Assembly: GCA_029268305.1 (NCBI GenBank)
Contig: JAJUGE010000024.1
Location: forward strand, 1 to 41,048
Length of the DNA stretch: 41,048 nt
Direction of reading: 5' to 3'
Source: Alphaproteobacteria bacterium
GTDB lineage: Bacteria; Pseudomonadota; Alphaproteobacteria; JAJUGE01
Shown: positions 31,693-40,480 of the stretch, piece by piece
Layout of the letters: the number at the start of each line of letters is the position of its first letter
How positions within the stretch are numbered: position 1 is the first letter of the stretch
Position numbers and translations under genes: made by a program
The notes under the pieces: generated by a model
The model's input: the letters and a program-made list of their open reading frames with translations, nothing else
The model's database searches: none
What the model was told of the DNA's origin: nothing

Positions 31693-34476
31693 TCAGTGGG
31701 CGTCCGCCCAGTTCTCGCCGAAGCCTGTCTCGACAATCAGCGGCACGCTCAGCTCCGCCGCCGCCTCCATGACGGACCGCACCGTCTCAGCGGTCTCGTC
31801 CTTCTCTTCAACCGGCACCTCGAACAGCAGTTCGTCGTGCACCTGAAGCAGCATCTTGGCCTGGAGGCCGCGCTTTTCGAGGGCACGCGGTAGCCTCGTC
31901 ATCGCCCGCTTTATGATGTCGGCGGCCGAGCCCTGCAGCGGCGCGTTGATCGCGGCCCGCTCGGCGAAGCTGCGCCGCGCGGGGTTCTTGTCGTGAATGT
32001 AAGGTGTGAAGCACTTTCGGCCGAAGATCGTCGTGACGCAGCCGTGTTGGCGCGCGAAGCCCTTCGCCCGATCCATATAATCGCGGATGCCGGGATAGCG
32101 CTCGAAGTAGGCGTCGATATAGGCGCGTGCTTCCGCCTGCGGGATCGAGAGCTGGCGCGCGAGGCCGAACGGGCTGATGCCGTAGATAATCCCGAAATTG
32201 ATCGCCTTGGCCTTGCGGCGCGTCTGCGGATCCATGCCCTCGATCGGAATGCCGAACACCTGGCTGGCGGTCATCGCATGGATGTCGTGGCCGGCGTGAA
32301 AAGCTTCGCGCAGCGCCTCGATCTCGGCGACATGCGCGAGGAGCCGCAGCTCGATCTGCGAGTAGTCCGCCGACAGGAGTACGGTTCCTTCGTCGGCGAC
32401 GAAGGCGCGGCGGATTTTCCGACCCTCCTCTGTGCGGATCGGGATGTTCTGCAGGTTCGGGTCGCTGGACGACAGGCGTCCAGTGCCCGCCACCGTCTGG
32501 GCGAAGCAGGTATGAACCCGGCCGGTGGTCGGGTGGATCTCCTCGACCAGCGCGTCGGCATAGGTGCTCTTGAGCTTGGAGAGCTGGCGCCATTCCAGCA
32601 CCCGCGCCGGCAACTCGTGCCCCTGAGCTGCCAGATCCTCGAGAATGTCGGCCCCGGTGGCGAAGGCCCCGGTCTTCACTTTGCGGCCGCCGTCGAGCCC
32701 CATCTCCTTGAACAGGATCTCCCCGAGCTGCTTCGGCGAGCCGATGTTGAAAGTGCGGCCGGCGAGCTTGTAGATCTCGTCCTCGAGCCCGGCAAGCCGC
32801 TGCGTGAAATCGCGGCTGAGACCGCGGAGTTGCTCGCGGTCGACCTTGATACCGAAGTGCTCCATGCGCGCGAGGATGCCGACGAGCGGCCGCTCCATCG
32901 TTTCGTAGAGCGCGACCATGCGCTCTTCGATCAGGCGCCGTTTGAACAGACGGTGAAGCCGGAGCGAGACCTCCGCGTCCTCAGCGGCATAGTCGAGTGC
33001 CCTTTCGATCGGCACCCGGTCGAAGGTAACCTGCGCCTTGCCCTTGCCGGCCACGTCCTCGTAGCGGATCGTCTGGTGCTTGAGGAAAAGCCCGGCGAGC
33101 TCGTCCATGCCGTGACCATGGCGCGCACCGTCCAACACATAGGACAGCACCATCGTATCGTCGATCGGCGCCATCCGGATGCCGCACGGCTCGAGCACGA
33201 GCATGTCGTACTTGATGTTGTGGCCCACCTTCAGGACCGAAGGATCTTCCAGCAGCGGCTTCAGCATCGCCACCGCGGTGTCCTTCGCCATCTGCCTCAT
33301 GCTCGCGGTCTGAGCGCCATCGAGGCTGAGATCGCCTTGGCCGCTGCCATTGACGCTGTGGCCGATCGGGATGTAGCAGGCCCGTCCCGGCTCGACCGCT
33401 AGCGAGACGCCGACGAGATCGCAGCGAAGCGGATCGAGCGACGTGGTCTCGGTGTCGATCGCGACGATGCCGACCTCGGTGGCACGGGCGATCCAGGCCG
33501 CCAGCGTTTCGGCATCGGTGACGAGCTCGTAGCGTGCCATTTCCGGCGCCGAGATTTCCGGCTCCGTCTTGGTGACGCTGCCCGCCTGCGCGAGCTTGGC
33601 CTCGACGCGAGCAGTAATCGTCCGGAACTCCTGCGCTCGCAGAAAGCCCAGCAGCGTCTCGGGATCTGGCTCGCGGATGTCGAAATCGTCGATCGACTCC
33701 TCGAGCGGCACCTGGTCGTCGAGTTTCACCAGCTCGCGTGAGATCCGCGCCTGCTCGGCGAACTTCAGCAGGTTCTCCCGCCGCTTGTTCTGCTTGATCT
33801 CGCCGGCGCGGGCGAGGAGCGTGTCCAGGTCGCCATATTCCTCGATGAGCTGCGCCGCGGTCTTGACCCCGATGCCAGGGACACCGGGCACGTTGTCGGT
33901 CGAGTCGCCGGCGAGCGCTTGTACGTCGACGACTTTCTCGGGGCCGACGCCGAAACGCTCCCGCACCTCGTCGGGACCGATCGTCTTGAGTCGCATCGGG
34001 TCGTACATGCAGATGCCGTCGCCGACGAGCTGCATCAGGTCCTTGTCGGAAGATACGATCGTCACCGACTCGCCCCGTGCCGCCGCCTGACGGGCATAGG
34101 TGGCGATGATGTCGTCGGCTTCATAGCCTTCGACCTCGATACACGGGACATTGAAGGCGCGGACGGCTTCCCGGATCAGCGGGAATTGCGGCTTGAGCTC
34201 GTCCGGAGGCTCAGGCCGGTTCGCCTTGTAGTCGGCGTAGATGTCGTTGCGGAAGCTGCGCGCGCTGGCATCGAAGATCACGGCGATCGCATCCGCTTCC
34301 ATATCGTCGAGGAGGCGGATCAGCATGTTACAGAAGCCGTACACCGCGTTGATCGGCGTGCCGTCCGACTTCGTCATCGGCGGCAGGGCGTGAAAGGCGC
34401 GGAAGATGTAGCCGGAGCCGTCGACCAGGAAGAGTCGTCGCGGCGCCGCTTTGTCGTCGGCAGATGTCGTCATCAT
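31693..34476 (-). CDS. polA: DNA polymerase I
   Basis: Repair and Okazaki-fragment processing polymerase, 927 residues, full length. The N-terminal 5' nuclease domain (about 10-290) has FLVDGSGYIFRAFHA and EGYEADDIIAT. The 3'-5' exonuclease domain starts around 310, with the metal-binding DTE at 341-343 intact, so proofreading is expected. The polymerase domain contains LLSADYSQIELRLLAH (motif A), the RRKAKAINFGIIYG helix (motif B) and VHDELLFEVP (motif C). GGGGAG precedes the double ATG at 34473-34476. The zinc-finger gene lies 55 bases upstream on the same strand. Confidence 0.98.
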   Translation of the reverse strand: MMTTSADDKAAPRRLFLVDGSGYIFRAFHALPPMTKSDGTPINAVYGFCNMLIRLLDDMEADAIAVIFDASARSFRNDIYADYKANRPEPPDELKPQFPLIREAVRAFNVPCIEVEGYEADDIIATYARQAAARGESVTIVSSDKDLMQLVGDGICMYDPMRLKTIGPDEVRERFGVGPEKVVDVQALAGDSTDNVPGVPGIGVKTAAQLIEEYGDLDTLLARAGEIKQNKRRENLLKFAEQARISRELVKLDDQVPLEESIDDFDIREPDPETLLGFLRAQEFRTITARVEAKLAQAGSVTKTEPEISAPEMARYELVTDAETLAAWIARATEVGIVAIDTETTSLDPLRCDLVGVSLAVEPGRACYIPIGHSVNGSGQGDLSLDGAQTASMRQMAKDTAVAMLKPLLEDPSVLKVGHNIKYDMLVLEPCGIRMAPIDDTMVLSYVLDGARHGHGMDELAGLFLKHQTIRYEDVAGKGKAQVTFDRVPIERALDYAAEDAEVSLRLHRLFKRRLIEERMVALYETMERPLVGILARMEHFGIKVDREQLRGLSRDFTQRLAGLEDEIYKLAGRTFNIGSPKQLGEILFKEMGLDGGRKVKTGAFATGADILEDLAAQGHELPARVLEWRQLSKLKSTYADALVEEIHPTTGRVHTCFAQTVAGTGRLSSSDPNLQNIPIRTEEGRKIRRAFVADEGTVLLSADYSQIELRLLAHVAEIEALREAFHAGHDIHAMTASQVFGIPIEGMDPQTRRKAKAINFGIIYGISPFGLARQLSIPQAEARAYIDAYFERYPGIRDYMDRAKGFARQHGCVTTIFGRKCFTPYIHDKNPARRSFAERAAINAPLQGSAADIIKRAMTRLPRALEKRGLQAKMLLQVHDELLFEVPVEEKDETAETVRSVMEAAAELSVPLIVETGFGENWADAH

Positions 34477-34531
34477 GACTCCCCGGTCCGGCTGCCCGGA
34501 ACGGCCATGCGCGGTGCCGGAAGTCGCCGGC

Positions 34532-34714
34532 TCAATGCGCTGGTTCGGGGCGGGCCTTGCCGTGTTCCAGAACGTAGCGGCGGCTGCAATACGGACACAT
34601 CACGTCGCCGCGCCCTTCCATGTTGAGAAACACGCGCGGATGGCCGAGCGCCCCACCGCCGCCGTCGCACGGGACGATCTCCTCGTCCACGAATATGATC
34701 TCCAACGGCTCCAT
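34532..34714 (-). CDS. Zinc-finger domain protein (NDUFS6-like)
   Basis: 60 residues ending in GDVMCPYCSRRYVLEHGKA, with Cys40 and Cys43, plus an upstream Cys16 and His25 spaced as in the mitochondrial complex I subunit NDUFS6. It probably binds one zinc ion. In mitochondria NDUFS6 takes part in complex I assembly; the role of the bacterial form is inferred. It lies upstream of polA on the same strand and may be co-transcribed. Confidence 0.85.
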   Translation of the reverse strand: MEPLEIIFVDEEIVPCDGGGGALGHPRVFLNMEGRGDVMCPYCSRRYVLEHGKARPEPAH

Positions 34715-34815
34715 CTGGTCGTTCAGCCTCCGGGCGTCCAGCTCGGCACATGCGCAATGCCGCGCGTTGACCGTCGCGGCGCGCGGATGATACCGGTTGA
34801 GGCGAAAGGTTCAAC

Positions 34816-35943
34816 ATGTGCGGAGCCGTGACGCTGCGATTCGTATGGGGGCGCCATCGGCGGCGGAGCGTCGGAGGCGGCGTGGCGGCACGCATTCTCA
34901 CCCTCGTCCTGGGCCTGGTGCTGGCGGGCGGCTGTGCGCCAACCTTGAAAGGGCCCGGTCCTTTGGTCGGCGAAGCTCGCATCGAGGGGGAGTTTCTCGT
35001 CGCCGAGGACGGGGCACGGCTTCCGTTGCGCGCATGGCTGCCGACCGACGGGATTCGGGCGGTCGTGCTGGGTCTCCACGGTTTCAACGACTACAGCAAC
35101 GGCTTCGCCTTGCCTGCCCCGGCATTCACGGACGCCGGCATTGCGCTGTACGCCTACGATCAGCGCGGCTTCGGGGATGCGCCGCATCGGGGCTACTGGC
35201 CCGGTGCCGACGCGCTCGTAGCCGATGCCGCGGCGGCAGTCCAAGCGCTCCGCGCCCTTCATCCGCACGCGCCGCTCTACGTCATGGGCGAGAGCATGGG
35301 CGGTGCCGTGGCGATGCTGATGGTGTCGGGCGAGGTGCCGGGCACCGAATGGGCGATCGCGCAGTTGGACGGCATCATCCTCCTCGCGCCTGCGATCTGG
35401 GGCGGGGAGGGGTTCGGTACCTTCAAGCGGGTGGCGCTCGAGATCGCGGCTCACACCCTGCCTTGGTACACGCTGACAGGAGAGGGCCTCGACATTACGC
35501 CGTCCGACAATATCGAGATGCTCCGTGCGCTCGCGCGCGACCCGAAGGTGATCAAACGGACCCGCATCGATGCGATCTACGGACTGGTCGATCTGATGGA
35601 CAGGGCCGTGACGGCCGCTCCCCGACTATCCGCGCCCGCGCTGATCCTCTACGGCCTGAAGGACGAGATCGTTCCGAAGGAGCCGACGTTCGATGTGCTG
35701 CAATCTCTTCCGGAGCCGCCGGAAGGACGCTGGCGCATCGTCGTCTACGAGGAGGGCTATCACTTGCTGCTACGCGACCTGCAATGGGAGCGCGTGGCGG
35801 CGGACATCCTGGCTTGGATCGAAGACCCCGACACCGATCTCGGTGGCGACAACGGCACAGCGCTCGCAGCTCTCAGGCGCAGCCTGGGCGACGACAATGC
35901 TCTGCCCGCGAAGGCCTTTGCGTCCGGCGGTTCTTTGCAGTAA
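34816..35943 (+). CDS. Lysophospholipase-like alpha/beta hydrolase lipoprotein
   Basis: 375 residues, monoacylglycerol-lipase/lysophospholipase type. Seen: a lipobox LAGGC with Cys40, LGLHGFNDYS at 85-94 for the oxyanion hole, the nucleophile Ser160 in GESMGG, and the C-terminal acid and base in GLKDE and EEGYH. The N-terminus is longer than normal for a lipoprotein signal. GTG 34882, with GGAGG 4 bases upstream, would give an 18-residue signal up to the Cys and may be the true start. It probably sits on the membrane surface and hydrolyses acyl esters. It ends 21 bases before tRNA-Arg. Confidence 0.88.
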   Translation: MCGAVTLRFVWGRHRRRSVGGGVAARILTLVLGLVLAGGCAPTLKGPGPLVGEARIEGEFLVAEDGARLPLRAWLPTDGIRAVVLGLHGFNDYSNGFALPAPAFTDAGIALYAYDQRGFGDAPHRGYWPGADALVADAAAAVQALRALHPHAPLYVMGESMGGAVAMLMVSGEVPGTEWAIAQLDGIILLAPAIWGGEGFGTFKRVALEIAAHTLPWYTLTGEGLDITPSDNIEMLRALARDPKVIKRTRIDAIYGLVDLMDRAVTAAPRLSAPALILYGLKDEIVPKEPTFDVLQSLPEPPEGRWRIVVYEEGYHLLLRDLQWERVAADILAWIEDPDTDLGGDNGTALAALRRSLGDDNALPAKAFASGGSLQ

Positions 35944-35964
35944 CCTCCGCCGCCTCACGAGAAA

Positions 35965-36040
35965 GCGCCCGTAGCTCAGTGGATAGAGCGTCGGCCTCCG
36001 GAGCCGAAGGTCATAGGTTCGAATCCTATCGGGCGCGCCA
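35965..36040 (+). tRNA. tRNA-Arg(CCG)
   Basis: A complete cloverleaf of 76 bases with an encoded CCA end. Acceptor arm GCGCCCG/CGGGCGC, D arm GCTC/GAGC, anticodon stem TCGGC/GCCGA around the loop CTCCGGA, with anticodon CCG at 35998-36000, T arm ATAGG/CCTAT around TTCGAAT. It reads CGG codons, frequent in this GC-rich sequence. tRNA ends often serve as integration sites, but no second copy of this 3' end is seen in the window. Confidence 0.97.
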
Positions 36041-36144
36041 TTTCCCGACTGTCCGGATCGGACACATGGGTGACACACCGTACCGTGGCGGAGGACAGTG
36101 TGTCGCAAACCGGTCCAGACCGCAGCCTCCGCACGGAACGAGCA

Positions 36145-36162
36145 GGGGGCAGATAGGCCCCC
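36145..36162. terminator. Hairpin between convergent tRNA-Arg and aldo/keto reductase genes
   Basis: GGGGGC at 36145-36150 and GCCCCC at 36157-36162 form a perfect 6-base stem with a 6-base loop in the 149-base convergent region. There is no T-run on either strand. GACACAC (36072-36078) with GTGTGTC (36098-36104) is another perfect 7-base pair in the same stretch. Confidence 0.35.
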
Positions 36163-36189
36163 AGCCCGCGATTCCCTTCACGACACGCG

Positions 36190-37131
36190 CTATCGACTGG
36201 CAGCTTCGAGCCGATCTCGCGCATCTGCGGGGAGGTCCAGGTCGACTGCGCCCAGAATCTCGTCGAGCTGTGCCAGGTTGGTGGCACTTACGATCGGGGC
36301 GGTCAGCGCCGGCCGGGTGAGCAGCCATGCGAGCGACACCTGAGCCGGCGGCGCGTTCAGCTGCCGTGAAACCTCGTGCAGCGCCGCGAGGATGCGCTCG
36401 CCGCGCTCGTCGAAGTAACGTTCGAGGAAACGCTTCCGGCTGCTCCGCTCCACATCCGCCTTCGAGCGGTACTTCCCCGAGAGGAAGCCGCTCGCCAACG
36501 CGAAATAGCCGACCGCGCCGAGGTTTTCCTCCCGGATGATGGGAGCGAGCGACTCCTCGAAGTCGCGACGGTCGCAGAGGCTGTAGGCGGGTTGAACGAC
36601 CTCATAGCGGGACAAGCCTTGTGCCTTCGACACGGCGAGCGCCTGCCGCAGGCGGTCCGCCTTGTAGTTCGAGGCACCGATGGTCCGGACCTTGCCCGCC
36701 TCGACCAGTCGCGAGAAAGCGCCAAGCGTCTCCTCCAGCGGCACGTTCTCATCGTCGATGTGGGCGAAATAAACGTCGATATGATCCGTCCTGAGGCGAC
36801 GGAGCGAGTCCTCGACCGCCGCTTGGATATTGGCAGCCGATAGCCCCTTGCGGTGTTCCGACATGCCGACCTTGGTCATCAGCACGATGTCGTCGCGGCG
36901 TTTGCGCTGCGCCAGCCACTCGCCGATGATCGTCTCGGATTCGCCGCCTTTGTTGCCGGGTGCCCACGCCGAATAGACATCCGCCGTGTCCACGGCGTTG
37001 AAGCCTTTCTCGAGGAAACGATCCAGCAGCTCGAAGGATCGACCCCGATCGGCGGTCCAGCCGAAGACGTTTCCACCGAACACCAGCGGAGCGATGGCGA
37101 TGCCGGAGCTTCCGAGCTCACGTTTTTCCAT
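36190..37131 (-). CDS. Aldo/keto reductase
   Basis: NADPH-dependent barrel reductase of 313 residues, close to the family of general oxidoreductases such as Tas/YdjG. The catalytic tetrad is complete: Asp48, Tyr53, Lys87 and His124 (FAHIDD). The C-terminal SLAWLLTRP and cofactor-binding loop SATN are also typical. The substrate is unknown and is usually a small aldehyde or ketone. It is divergent from the molybdate genes, separated by 227 bases that hold the ModE box. Confidence 0.93.
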   Translation of the reverse strand: MEKRELGSSGIAIAPLVFGGNVFGWTADRGRSFELLDRFLEKGFNAVDTADVYSAWAPGNKGGESETIIGEWLAQRKRRDDIVLMTKVGMSEHRKGLSAANIQAAVEDSLRRLRTDHIDVYFAHIDDENVPLEETLGAFSRLVEAGKVRTIGASNYKADRLRQALAVSKAQGLSRYEVVQPAYSLCDRRDFEESLAPIIREENLGAVGYFALASGFLSGKYRSKADVERSSRKRFLERYFDERGERILAALHEVSRQLNAPPAQVSLAWLLTRPALTAPIVSATNLAQLDEILGAVDLDLPADARDRLEAASR

Positions 37132-37264
37132 GATCCCTGTCCTTTCCGTACTTCGATTGGGCTATGGCCGCTGAATGGCATTGTATCTTGTGATGCCGTC
37201 AGCAGGGTGAATGCCATTCGCCGAGGAACGGGATGAACAGGCATGACTTTCTGGTTGTCGCCCG

Positions 37265-37288
37265 CGTTATGTATGGGCGGATATATCG
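37265..37288 (+). promoter_or_regulatory. ModE box upstream of modABC
   Basis: CGTTATGT (37265-37272), 8 bases, ATATATCG (37281-37288). The E. coli modA operator is CGTTATAT-N8-ACATAACG, with the same half-site length and spacing. The two halves here are inverted copies at 6 of 8 positions. It lies 71 bases before the modA start and would repress the operon when molybdate is plentiful. Confidence 0.75.
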
Positions 37289-37358
37289 TTGCATCGCACT
37301 CGAGGCATTGGTTGAATGGCGCCCCTGAAGGTGCGGCACTCTCAGAGCGGAGGACACG

Positions 37359-38135
37359 GTGCATCCTCGACGGCGTTCTCGTCCGACCGGTCCCATAGCG
37401 GCATGGCTCGCGGTCACTCTGGCGCTGGCTTGCGACGCTTCGAGCGCCTGGGCGGGGGAGGCACGGCTTGCGGTCGCCGCGAACTTCACCGAGGCCGCCA
37501 AAGAGATCGCCGATCTGTTCGAGCAGACAACCGGCCATAGAGCCGTGTTCAGCTTCGGGTCGACGGGTCTGCTCTACACCCAGATCACCCAGCAGGCACC
37601 GTTCGAAGCATTCCTCGCGGCGGATCGCGAGCGGCCGCGAAAGGCGGTAGATGAAGGCTTCGCGGTGGCCGACAGCCTGTTCACCTACGCCACCGGCAAG
37701 CTCGTGCTCTTCAGCAAGGACACAGCCCGCGTGACCGGCCCTAATGCTCTGAAGGAAGCGGGATTCGCGAAGATTGCGATCGCTAACCCCCTTACCGCCC
37801 CTTATGGAGCCGCGGCGGTGGAAGCCATGAAGGCGCTCGGTGTCTACGATGTGCTCCAGCCGAAGATCGTGCAGGGCACGAATATTGCGCAGACCTACCA
37901 GTTCGTCGAAACCGGGAACGCCGAGGTCGGTTTCGTCGCCCTGTCACAGGTCGTGCGCCACGAGGAGGGATCGCGCTGGCTCGTGCCCGAGGATCTGTAC
38001 TCGCCTATCGCTCAGGATGCCGTCTTGCTTAAGCAGGGAGAGGACAGTGAGGCGGCATTGGCCTTCATGGCATTCCTCAGGGGACCCGAAGCGCATGCCG
38101 TGAAGGAAAAATACGGCTACGGCGCAGGTGAGTGA
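37359..38135 (+). CDS. modA: Molybdate ABC transporter, periplasmic binding protein
   Basis: 258 residues with a signal peptide cut after AWA (about residue 32). The mature start EARLAVAANFTEAAKEIADLF and FSFGSTGLLYTQI, then GTNIAQTYQFVETGNAEVGFVALSQV, are typical of molybdate-binding proteins. It captures molybdate or tungstate for ModB/ModC. The GTG start has GGAGG 6 bases upstream. First gene of modABC, behind a ModE box. Confidence 0.94.
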   Translation: MHPRRRSRPTGPIAAWLAVTLALACDASSAWAGEARLAVAANFTEAAKEIADLFEQTTGHRAVFSFGSTGLLYTQITQQAPFEAFLAADRERPRKAVDEGFAVADSLFTYATGKLVLFSKDTARVTGPNALKEAGFAKIAIANPLTAPYGAAAVEAMKALGVYDVLQPKIVQGTNIAQTYQFVETGNAEVGFVALSQVVRHEEGSRWLVPEDLYSPIAQDAVLLKQGEDSEAALAFMAFLRGPEAHAVKEKYGYGAGE

Positions 38136-38147
38136 CGGCACGCCACG

Positions 38148-38831
38148 ATGCTCGCCTTTTCGGATCTATGGTCGCCCGTCCGGCTGACGCTCGAACTGGC
38201 CACCATCACGACGATCGTACTGCTCCTCATCGGCACGCCCGTCGCCTGGTGGCTCGCCCGGTCGAAGTGGCGATGGAAGGAGGCTGTGGCAGCGGTCCTG
38301 GCCTTGCCCCTCGTGCTCCCACCGACGGTGCTGGGCTTCTATCTGCTGTTGGCGCTCGGTCCTTATGGACCGGGAGGGTGGATCGGATCGATCGTGGGCC
38401 TGCGGTCGCTGGCCTTCACCTTCGAGGGACTCGTCATCGGTTCGGTCGTGTATTCGATGCCGTTCGTCGTCCAGCCCATCCGGAACGCATTCGAAGCGTT
38501 CGGGGACCGACCCCTGGAAGTTGCGGCCACTTTGCGCGCACCGCCCTGGGACAGCTTCTGGTCTGTGGCGGTGCCGCTGGCCAGACCCGGCTTCCTGACC
38601 GGGGCGGTGCTCGGGTTCGCGCACACGGTCGGCGAGTTCGGCGTGGTGCTCATGATCGGCGGCAACATACCTGGCGAGACGAAGGTCTTGTCGGTTGCCA
38701 TCTACGACTACGTCGAGACGCTGCAATGGGCGCAGGCGCACATCTTGGCAGCGGGAATGCTCGCCTTCTCCTTCATCGTCATTCTCTCAGTGATGGTTCT
38801 GGAGAAGCGGCTCGGAAGAGCGGGCGAATGA
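38148..38831 (+). CDS. modB: Molybdate ABC transporter permease
   Basis: 227 residues with five or six membrane helices. Seen: [12 protein letters not shown] after the first helix, [19 protein letters not shown] as the family's signature stretch, and the EAA loop [14 protein letters not shown] for contact with the ATPase, then [18 protein letters not shown]. It forms the membrane channel of the molybdate importer. It follows modA by 12 bases and overlaps modC by 4 bases (ATGA). Confidence 0.96.
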   Translation: MLAFSDLWSPVRLTLELATITTIVLLLIGTPVAWWLARSKWRWKEAVAAVLALPLVLPPTVLGFYLLLALGPYGPGGWIGSIVGLRSLAFTFEGLVIGSVVYSMPFVVQPIRNAFEAFGDRPLEVAATLRAPPWDSFWSVAVPLARPGFLTGAVLGFAHTVGEFGVVLMIGGNIPGETKVLSVAIYDYVETLQWAQAHILAAGMLAFSFIVILSVMVLEKRLGRAGE

Positions 38832-39964
38832 CCGCAGACCGCCCGACGATCGACGCCGCGTTCTCAGGGACGCTGGGCAATTTCGTCCTGGACGTCGCGT
38901 TCCGGATACCCGCACACGGCGTCAGCGGTCTGTTCGGCCCCTCCGGCTGCGGCAAGACGACCGTGCTGCGCGGCATCGCCGGCCTGAGCCGGCTTTCGGG
39001 CCATCTGAGAGTGGGGGACGAGGTGTGGCAGGACGATGCTGCCGGCCGTTTTCGCCGGCCGCATCTGCGCCCGGTCGGCTATGTCTTTCAGGAAGCGAGC
39101 CTCTTCCCGCATCTATCGGTACGGAGAAACCTCATGTTCGGAGCGTGCCGGGCGGTTGGCGAAGCCGGCGGAGCGTTCGACTTCGACGATGTCGTAGATC
39201 TTCTGGGAGTCGGCGAGTTGCTGGACCGCTCGCCGATGGCGCTTTCCGGCGGCGAGAGACAGCGGGTCGCGATCGGGCGCGCACTCCTGTCGCAGCCGCG
39301 CCTGCTGTTGATGGACGAGCCGCTCGCTGCATTGGACCGGTTCACCAAGGAAGAGATTCTGCCGTATCTGGAATCCCTGCACGAGGCGCTCTCGATACCG
39401 ATCATCTATGTGAGCCACGATATCGCGGAGCTGGAGCGGCTGGCCGACACGCTGGTCCTGTTCGACAGAGGACGCGTCCGGGCGGTCGGCCCGTTGACGG
39501 AGCTCGAGGCCGATCCTTCTCTCCCGCTCCTGCAGGCGCCGGAAGCCGCAGTGACGCTCGCCGGCCGAATTGCCGCGATAGACCAAGACTATGCGCTGAC
39601 ACATTTCGCGGTGAATGGCGGCACGCTCGTCGTGCCCGGCCGGATCGGCGGCATCGGCCAGCAACGTCGGCTACGCATCCGCGCCTCCGACGTGAGCTTC
39701 GCCCGGGTCCGCCCCGTCGACACGACGATCCTGAACTGTCTTCCCGCCCGCGTCAGGTCGATCACTCCGCAAGCCGATGGTCGAGCGCAGGTGAACGTCA
39801 TCGCTGCGCTGGGAGACGACTGCAGCGGCGCCGAGATCGTTTCGCGGATCACGCGCAAGTCGCGAGACGCGTTGGCGCTGGAGCCCGGGGAGCGCGTCTT
39901 CGTCCAGATCAAGAGCGTCGCCTTGCTCGCATCGGGAGCCGCGCGGACGATTGCGCAAGGTTGA
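38828..39964 (+). CDS. modC: Molybdate ABC transporter ATPase
   Basis: 378 residues. Seen: Walker [10 protein letters not shown] at 37-45, the Q-loop [11 protein letters not shown], the ABC signature [15 protein letters not shown], Walker B LLLMDEP, and the switch His in YVSHD. The C-terminal 120 residues form a TOBE/MOP domain that binds molybdate and may provide intracellular sensing. The ATG at 38828 overlaps the modB stop. The open frame further upstream through modB is not coding. Last gene of the transport operon before the ModE-type regulator. Confidence 0.96.
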   Translation: MTADRPTIDAAFSGTLGNFVLDVAFRIPAHGVSGLFGPSGCGKTTVLRGIAGLSRLSGHLRVGDEVWQDDAAGRFRRPHLRPVGYVFQEASLFPHLSVRRNLMFGACRAVGEAGGAFDFDDVVDLLGVGELLDRSPMALSGGERQRVAIGRALLSQPRLLLMDEPLAALDRFTKEEILPYLESLHEALSIPIIYVSHDIAELERLADTLVLFDRGRVRAVGPLTELEADPSLPLLQAPEAAVTLAGRIAAIDQDYALTHFAVNGGTLVVPGRIGGIGQQRRLRIRASDVSFARVRPVDTTILNCLPARVRSITPQADGRAQVNVIAALGDDCSGAEIVSRITRKSRDALALEPGERVFVQIKSVALLASGAARTIAQG

Positions 39965-40034
39965 AGCGGATGTGTGAGTCTTCCACCACCGTCATCTACC
40001 GTATGTCCGGGTCGCCAACACGCTGGTTCGAGGG

Positions 40035-40385
40035 ATGGCAACGTTAAGTCTTCGGATCGACCTCGGGCCGAACACGCGTATCGGTCCGGGCAAGATCCTG
40101 CTGCTGGAGCGCATCGACGAGACCGGCTCGATCTCCGCTGCCGGGCGATCGCTCGGCATGTCCTACAAGCGGGCGTGGGACCTCGTGAACGACCTCAACA
40201 CCTCCTTTGTGCAGCCGGTCGTCTCGGCCCAGGTCGGAGGGAAGAGCGGAGGCGGTGCGACGTTGACCGACTTCGGGCGCGACCTTGTCGGCCATTATCG
40301 GGCGATCGAGGCGAAAGCGGAGCGATCGGCAATTCCGCATCTCGAGGCGCTCGAAGCCGCACGCATCCGTTCCCGACGCGACTGA
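40035..40385 (+). CDS. Short ModE-type DNA-binding regulator
   Basis: 116 residues, matching the winged-helix N-terminal domain of ModE: GPGKILLLERIDETGSISAA at 17-36, GMSYKRAWDLVNDLN for the recognition helix, then GGKSGGGATLTDFG for the wing. The two C-terminal molybdate-binding (MOP) domains of E. coli ModE (262 residues) are missing, so metal sensing must work differently, perhaps without it. The start ATG has only an overlapping GAGGG. It lies 70 bases after modC and is the likely protein for the ModE box at 37265. Confidence 0.88.
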   Translation: MATLSLRIDLGPNTRIGPGKILLLERIDETGSISAAGRSLGMSYKRAWDLVNDLNTSFVQPVVSAQVGGKSGGGATLTDFGRDLVGHYRAIEAKAERSAIPHLEALEAARIRSRRD

Positions 40386-40418
40386 TCGTCCCATCCGATC
40401 GATGGTCCTCGAAATTCG

Positions 40419-40434
40419 GTATATTCGAACATAC
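40419..40434. promoter_or_regulatory. Palindromic candidate operator before the aldehyde dehydrogenase gene
   Basis: GTATATTCGAACATAC is symmetric at 14 of 16 positions, centred on TTCGAA. It lies 46 bases before the next gene's ATG, the usual place for a repressor site. GntR-type proteins bind similar GTAT...ATAC palindromes, but no such gene is in the window. Confidence 0.4.
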
Positions 40435-40480
40435 ATAGCGTCAACACGATCGCGATAGCACTGGATGGACGGAGGGATCG

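Noticed and set aside
31993..33402. 469-codon open frame on the plus strand across polA
   Set aside because: Antisense to polA, which is complete with all motifs; composition is that of a shadow frame.
35965..36189. Integration site of a mobile element at tRNA-Arg
   Set aside because: No integrase gene and no second copy of the tRNA 3' end are present in the window.
38132..38827. Long in-frame upstream extension of modC through modB
   Set aside because: The extension runs in another frame over the real modB gene; modC starts at the ATG overlapping the modB stop.
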